Source: Umbribacter vaginalis (GTDB lineage: Bacteria; Actinomycetota; Coriobacteriia; Coriobacteriales; Eggerthellaceae). Taken from it: a DNA stretch of 36,222 bases. A model generated the notes under the pieces. The model saw only the letters and a program-made list of their open reading frames with translations, searched no databases and was not told where the DNA came from. Positions 32,510-36,222 of the stretch are shown here, piece by piece (within the stretch, counting starts at the first letter, position 1; each line of letters opens with the position of its first letter). The position numbers were made by a program, and so were the translations under genes. The stretch is from contig KQ959676.1 in assembly GCA_001552935.1 (NCBI GenBank), positions 1-36,222 on the forward strand. Direction: 5' to 3'.

Positions 32510-35500
32510 TTAACCACGTGCAAGCAACGGTGTCAAGAACTGACCAGTGTAGCTTTCCTTACACGCGCACACGTCCTCGGGCGTGCCACATGCTACAATG
32601 CGACCGCCGCCACTTCCCCCTTCAGGACCTAAATCAATAATATGATCGGCGCATTTTATGACATCCAGATTGTGCTCAATTACCAGCACTGTATTGCCAG
32701 CGTCCACTAACCGTTGTAACACAGAAAGCAACTGATCGACATCCTCAAAATGCAATCCGGTGGTAGGTTCGTCCAAAATGTACATCGTTTTGCCTGTTGC
32801 GCGCTTGTTTAACTCGCTTGACAACTTCACGCGCTGCGCTTCGCCGCCCGAAAGCGTTGTAGAGCTTTGACCAAGGCGTATATAACCCAGACCCACGTCG
32901 TGAAGCGATTGCAATTTCGTGCGAATACACGAGATGTTCTCGAAGAAATGGAGTGCTTCATCAACCGTCATGTCAAGCACATCGGCGATACTTTTGCCCT
33001 TGTACAACACCGAAAGCGTTTCGCGATTGTAGCGCGCACCGTCGCATTCTTCGCACGCAACATAAATATCAGGCAGGAAATGCATTTCAATTTTCAGCTG
33101 ACCGTCGCCTTTGCACACTTCACAGCGTCCGCCCTCGGTATTAAACGAGAAGCGACTCGGCCGAAAACCTTTAAGCTTCGCTTCAGGCGTTGATGCATAC
33201 AAATCGCGAACGTGATCCCATAAGCCCACATAAGTGGCAGGATTCGAACGCGGCGTGCGCCCGATGGGGCTTTGATCGACAATGATCACTTTGTTCAGGT
33301 GCTCAAGGCCCGTGACGCGCTTGTACGCGCCTTCTTTCATGCGCGCACCGTTAAGTTTGTTGCACAAAAGCGGCGCAAGCGTATCGGAAATAAGCGAGCT
33401 TTTCCCCGAGCCGCTAACACCCGTAACGCAGGTGAACGTACCCAAAGGAATAGAAACGGTAAGGTTTTGCAGGTTGTTTTCTGACGCGCCATAGAGCGTA
33501 AGCGTACCGCGGCGCGGATGGCGGCGCTTGCGCGGAACGGCAATAGATTTGCGGCCACTTAAGTAGGCGCCTGTCAGCGATTTTTTGTTGGCAATAATGT
33601 CGGCAGGCGTGCCTTGCGCAACCACGTGTCCGCCGTGTTCACCTGCGCCAGGGCCCATATCAATCACCCAATCGGCAACGCGTATCGTGTCTTCGTCGTG
33701 TTCTACAACCAGCACGGTATTACCAAGATCGCGCAACTTTTGCAGCGTGCGAATAAGGCGCACGTTGTCGCGCTGATGCAAACCGATAGACGGCTCATCA
33801 AGAATGTACAGCACGCCCATAAGCCCAGCTCCAATTTGCGTTGCCAAGCGAATGCGCTGCGCTTCACCACCCGAAAGTGTTGAACACGAACGCTCAAGGC
33901 TTAAATAATCCAACCCAACGTTCACCAAAAACTGCAAACGAGCTCGAATTTCCTTCACGATAGGCTCGGCAATCAGCGCCTTTGACCCGCTGAAATGCAG
34001 CGACTCGAAAAACGCCAAGCTGTCGCGCGCGCTCATATGACAGCACTCGTAAATTGACTTTTCACCAACCGTTACCGCAAGCATTTCAGGTCGCAAACGC
34101 TGACCTTTGCACGCTTCACAGGGAACGGTTGCAATGTAGCGCATGAACTTGTCGCGTTGGCGATCGCTGCTTGCTTCCTTAAGCTTATCGCGCACAGCTG
34201 CCACAATGCCGTGCCATTCTATGTCCCAAAACGTTTTGCGGCCGTCAATTTTTATGTAGTGAACACGCACTTTTTCACGCGTTCCATACAGCAGAACATG
34301 GCGCGTTTTCTCAGGTAAATCGCACCACGGCGTATCGGCGTTGCCGCCCATATGCTGAACCACTGCCTCAAGCACCTGCGGATAGTAGTTGCCTGTTTTG
34401 AACGGCGCCACAGCACCTTGCGCAATACTTAACGATGTATCGAGAACTACCAGGTGAGGGTCAACTTCCTCGCAACTGCCAAGGCCCAAACAGCTTGGAC
34501 ACGCGCCATAGGGAGCATTAAACGAGAAGTCGCGCGGCTGTAAATCGGGAACGGAGTAGCCGTGCTCGGGGCACGCATTGCGCAACGAGTACATAAACTC
34601 ACCGGACGTGCGTGCGCCTTTTGCGCCTGATGAACGGTGCTGCGCAGGGGTATTGGTGGTGTCGGGGCTAGTGGCAGCGTCGGCGGTGACTGTTGCAGCG
34701 TCGGAGGTGGCAACGTATGCAGGTGCGGACGCGTTCGATTGCGCGTTCGCTTGTGTAGCTTCGTCTACAAAGGACACAAGCACGCTGCCATCTGCAAGAA
34801 TGCTTGCCTGTTCAACCGCACTGGTAATGCGAGAGCGCGACGACTCCCTCAATACAACACGGTCGATGATAACTTCAATAAAATGTTTTACTTTTTTGTT
34901 CAGTGTAAGGGGCGTGCCGTCGTATTTAATAATGGTGCCGTCAACACGAAAACGCACGAAACCTTCCCGCGACAAATCAGCAAACAGCTTGGTGAACTCG
35001 CCTTTTTTCCCTTGCACGAGCGGCGCCATAATAAGCGCACGGGGCGCGCCAGATATGCCAGCGCCCTGCCCGGAAGCAGTACCTGTGTCGCACGCGCGCA
35101 AAGCGCCATCGACTTCAGCACCAGTGCCCGAAGCGCTATCACCCGCAGCGCCATCGCGCCCGTTGCTCGTTTCTGCAGCAGCGTTCAAAATGCTGTCAGT
35201 TACCTGGTCGGCTGTTTGCTGGGTAATTACTTTGCCGCATTCAGGGCAATGAGCAACACCCACGCGCGCATAAAGAAGTCGCAGATAGTCATATATTTCT
35301 GTGGTCGTTGCAACTGTTGATCGCGGATTGGTTGATGTCGTTTTCTGATCGATAGATACCGCCGGCGACAAGCCATCAATGCTATCAACATCGGGCTTTG
35401 ACATGCGGCCCAAAAACATGCGCGCGTAGCTTGAAAGCGACTCAACATAGCGCCGCTGCCCTTCAGCGTAAATGGTGTCGAACGCCAAACTCGACTTACC

Positions 35501-35608
35501 CGAGCCCGAAAGCCCTGTTATAACCACTAATTTATCGCGCGGAATACGTAATGAAACATTTTGTAACGTGTGCTCTCGCGCACCTTTGATAACAATTTCG
35601 CGCTCCAT
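32510..35608 (-). CDS. uvrA: UvrABC system protein A with two low-complexity insertions
   Basis: Damage-recognition ATPase of nucleotide-excision repair. The 1032-residue product (usual about 940-960) has two ABC modules: Walker [15 protein letters not shown] near 32-45 and [14 protein letters not shown], each with a TLSGGEAQR signature and YILDEP Walker B. The main zinc module is intact (CEVCKGDG...CEECDGARY). The first zinc module has CPEH (346-349) and CPSC (370-373), so His replaces one Cys. Inserts rich in Ala, Gly, Ser and Thr lie at about 143-190 and 282-336, within the signature/UvrB-binding region. The start follows a weak GTGAG. The frame stays open for 31 codons upstream to a TAA without a start codon. 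Confidence 0.97.
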   Translation of the reverse strand: MEREIVIKGAREHTLQNVSLRIPRDKLVVITGLSGSGKSSLAFDTIYAEGQRRYVESLSSYARMFLGRMSKPDVDSIDGLSPAVSIDQKTTSTNPRSTVATTTEIYDYLRLLYARVGVAHCPECGKVITQQTADQVTDSILNAAAETSNGRDGAAGDSASGTGAEVDGALRACDTGTASGQGAGISGAPRALIMAPLVQGKKGEFTKLFADLSREGFVRFRVDGTIIKYDGTPLTLNKKVKHFIEVIIDRVVLRESSRSRITSAVEQASILADGSVLVSFVDEATQANAQSNASAPAYVATSDAATVTADAATSPDTTNTPAQHRSSGAKGARTSGEFMYSLRNACPEHGYSVPDLQPRDFSFNAPYGACPSCLGLGSCEEVDPHLVVLDTSLSIAQGAVAPFKTGNYYPQVLEAVVQHMGGNADTPWCDLPEKTRHVLLYGTREKVRVHYIKIDGRKTFWDIEWHGIVAAVRDKLKEASSDRQRDKFMRYIATVPCEACKGQRLRPEMLAVTVGEKSIYECCHMSARDSLAFFESLHFSGSKALIAEPIVKEIRARLQFLVNVGLDYLSLERSCSTLSGGEAQRIRLATQIGAGLMGVLYILDEPSIGLHQRDNVRLIRTLQKLRDLGNTVLVVEHDEDTIRVADWVIDMGPGAGEHGGHVVAQGTPADIIANKKSLTGAYLSGRKSIAVPRKRRHPRRGTLTLYGASENNLQNLTVSIPLGTFTCVTGVSGSGKSSLISDTLAPLLCNKLNGARMKEGAYKRVTGLEHLNKVIIVDQSPIGRTPRSNPATYVGLWDHVRDLYASTPEAKLKGFRPSRFSFNTEGGRCEVCKGDGQLKIEMHFLPDIYVACEECDGARYNRETLSVLYKGKSIADVLDMTVDEALHFFENISCIRTKLQSLHDVGLGYIRLGQSSTTLSGGEAQRVKLSSELNKRATGKTMYILDEPTTGLHFEDVDQLLSVLQRLVDAGNTVLVIEHNLDVIKCADHIIDLGPEGGSGGGRIVACGTPEDVCACKESYTGQFLTPLLARG
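34601..34765 (-). other. Second low-complexity insert inside uvrA
   Basis: Codons for about residues 282-336 encode an Ala/Thr/Ser/Asn-rich peptide just before the [14 protein letters not shown] zinc segment. Standard UvrA proteins have only a few residues here. The frame is intact. Confidence 0.65.
35039..35182 (-). other. First low-complexity insert inside uvrA
   Basis: Codons for about residues 143-190 encode a Gly/Ala/Ser/Asp-rich peptide between the CPECG...TDSIL segment and [15 protein letters not shown]. Standard UvrA proteins are much shorter here. The frame is intact. Confidence 0.65.
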
Positions 35609-35939
35609 GTACTCACAGTCTTTCGTTGTAGTGCTTGTAGCTACCGTTTTCGTTGTGCGTTTCGGTGCTGGTGCTTTTGATGGTGTTGGTACTTGGTTGC
35701 CTTATCGGTAACTTTTATATTGTAATGGAGCGCGCATGATCGATGTACCTCAATCGTAACTGTTATGAAATGCTTACCTTCATTGCACAGATGCGAGGTG
35801 TGAAGGCATTACGTGGATGGCACGGAAATTGCCCAGGCAGCACGTTACGTGCGCAGATGGTGCGGCGGGGACGCGTGGGGCTTGATGACGCACCCGAGCC
35901 TCTGAATTGTTCGCCTTATATGGGTAACGAACAGCGCCT
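35609..35939. other. Spacer upstream of uvrA
   Basis: About 330 bp without a convincing gene. The 110 bp next to uvrA are almost free of G runs on the minus strand and read in the uvrA frame as a Pro/Ala/Thr/Lys-rich peptide that lacks a start codon. A TACAAT and overlapping TATAAA near 35715-35725 could be a minus-strand -10 region. A 13-nt palindrome GCACGTTACGTGC lies at 35840-35852. A short plus-strand frame (35743-35943) has no ribosome site. Confidence 0.5.
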
Positions 35940-36203
35940 TTAGTGCGCGGCGTGTTCTTGGCCCTTCTGTTCTTGAAGAATATGTAAGCGCTCATTCATC
36001 TGGCGCGATGTTTTGTAATTGAATGCAAAGACAAGCGAGCTTATTACGAAAGGAACAACGCCACAAAACACAACACTTATTACAACAGCATAATTGCTTT
36101 CTCCCAGCGGAATCCAATGCACAGCAATTGCAATCAAAAGGTAGATAATCACCGGCGGAATAAATCCAATAGCAAATCGAGTCCAACGAGAAAAGCGCTC
36201 CAT
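35940..36203 (-). CDS. Small two-helix membrane protein, possibly partial
   Basis: A product of up to 87 residues with two hydrophobic segments (about 10-32 and 38-62) and a charged C-terminal tail (KTSRQMNERLHILQEQKGQ). I do not recognise a family. The ATG at 36203 has only a weak ribosome site and the frame stays open to the edge of the window, so the true start may lie outside. It is transcribed towards uvrA but separated from it by 331 bp. Confidence 0.6.
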   Translation of the reverse strand: MERFSRWTRFAIGFIPPVIIYLLIAIAVHWIPLGESNYAVVISVVFCGVVPFVISSLVFAFNYKTSRQMNERLHILQEQKGQEHAAH

Positions 36204-36222
36204 ACGCCATGCAAACCCAAAA

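Noticed and set aside
34578-35320. Long plus-strand frames antisense to uvrA
   Set aside because: They mirror the low-complexity, G/C-biased insertions of uvrA and have no ribosome site.
35840-35852. Palindrome GCACGTTACGTGC upstream of uvrA
   Set aside because: Perfect but short and made of frequent local words; no promoter element lies beside it, so no regulatory role is supported.
35743-35943. 66-codon plus-strand frame upstream of uvrA
   Set aside because: No ribosome site, no recognisable similarity, and composition unlike the neighbouring genes.

Overview
The window reads as a chromosomal stretch of a Gram-positive actinobacterium, most probably of class Coriobacteriia (an Eggerthellaceae- or Atopobiaceae-like organism of intermediate G+C; a small oral genome such as Cryptobacterium would fit). 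This is inferred from gene order and content: whiA-yvcK-rapZ-uvrC-uvrA next to gapA-pgk-tpiA-gpmI-secG, an scpB-rluB-aroA-cmk/plsC-ispH-der-plsY-gpsA string, a cell-wall sorting signal, frequent GTG starts with GGAGG-like ribosome sites, and CCA-encoding tRNA genes. The species cannot be proven from the sequence alone.

Nearly all genes lie on the minus strand; the exceptions are rpmB, an alkyltransferase-like gene and two tRNAs. Left part (1-4420): rpmB with promoter and terminator, a zinc-ribbon coiled-coil protein, a cysteine desulfurase, rpe, and an MGMT-fold protein that has lost its catalytic cysteine. Middle left (4421-13923): a housekeeping cluster for chromosome segregation (scpB), RNA modification (rluB), aromatic amino acids (aroA), nucleotide and phospholipid synthesis (a cmk-plsC fusion, plsY, gpsA), isoprenoids (ispH) and ribosome assembly (der). 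Several of these genes are tightly coupled or overlap.

Centre (14230-21025): one 1904-residue cell-wall-anchored mosaic adhesin with its own promoter and terminator, followed by tRNA-Gly, tRNA-Cys and tRNA-Leu. The adhesin occupies the place where scpA is usually found upstream of scpB, which suggests an accessory insertion into a core locus. Its modules resemble albumin-binding GA domains, FIVAR domains and adhesin stalk repeats.

Right part (21026-36203): secG and the lower-glycolysis genes gpmI, tpiA, pgk and gapA; the conserved whiA-yvcK-rapZ group; nucleotide-excision repair genes uvrC and uvrA separated by a GNAT acetyltransferase; and a small membrane protein at the edge. plsY and gpsA supply phosphatidic acid precursors, and the PlsC half of the fusion would catalyse the second acylation, so most of phosphatidate synthesis is in this window.

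The least ordinary items are the catalytically stripped MGMT-fold protein, the mosaic adhesin and its location, an 11-bp phased direct-repeat array between gpmI and secG, and recurring low-complexity insertions in otherwise conserved enzymes (uvrA, aroA, rluB, the cmk-plsC linker, the gpmI N terminus). No CRISPR array, insertion sequence, prophage gene or rRNA gene was seen.
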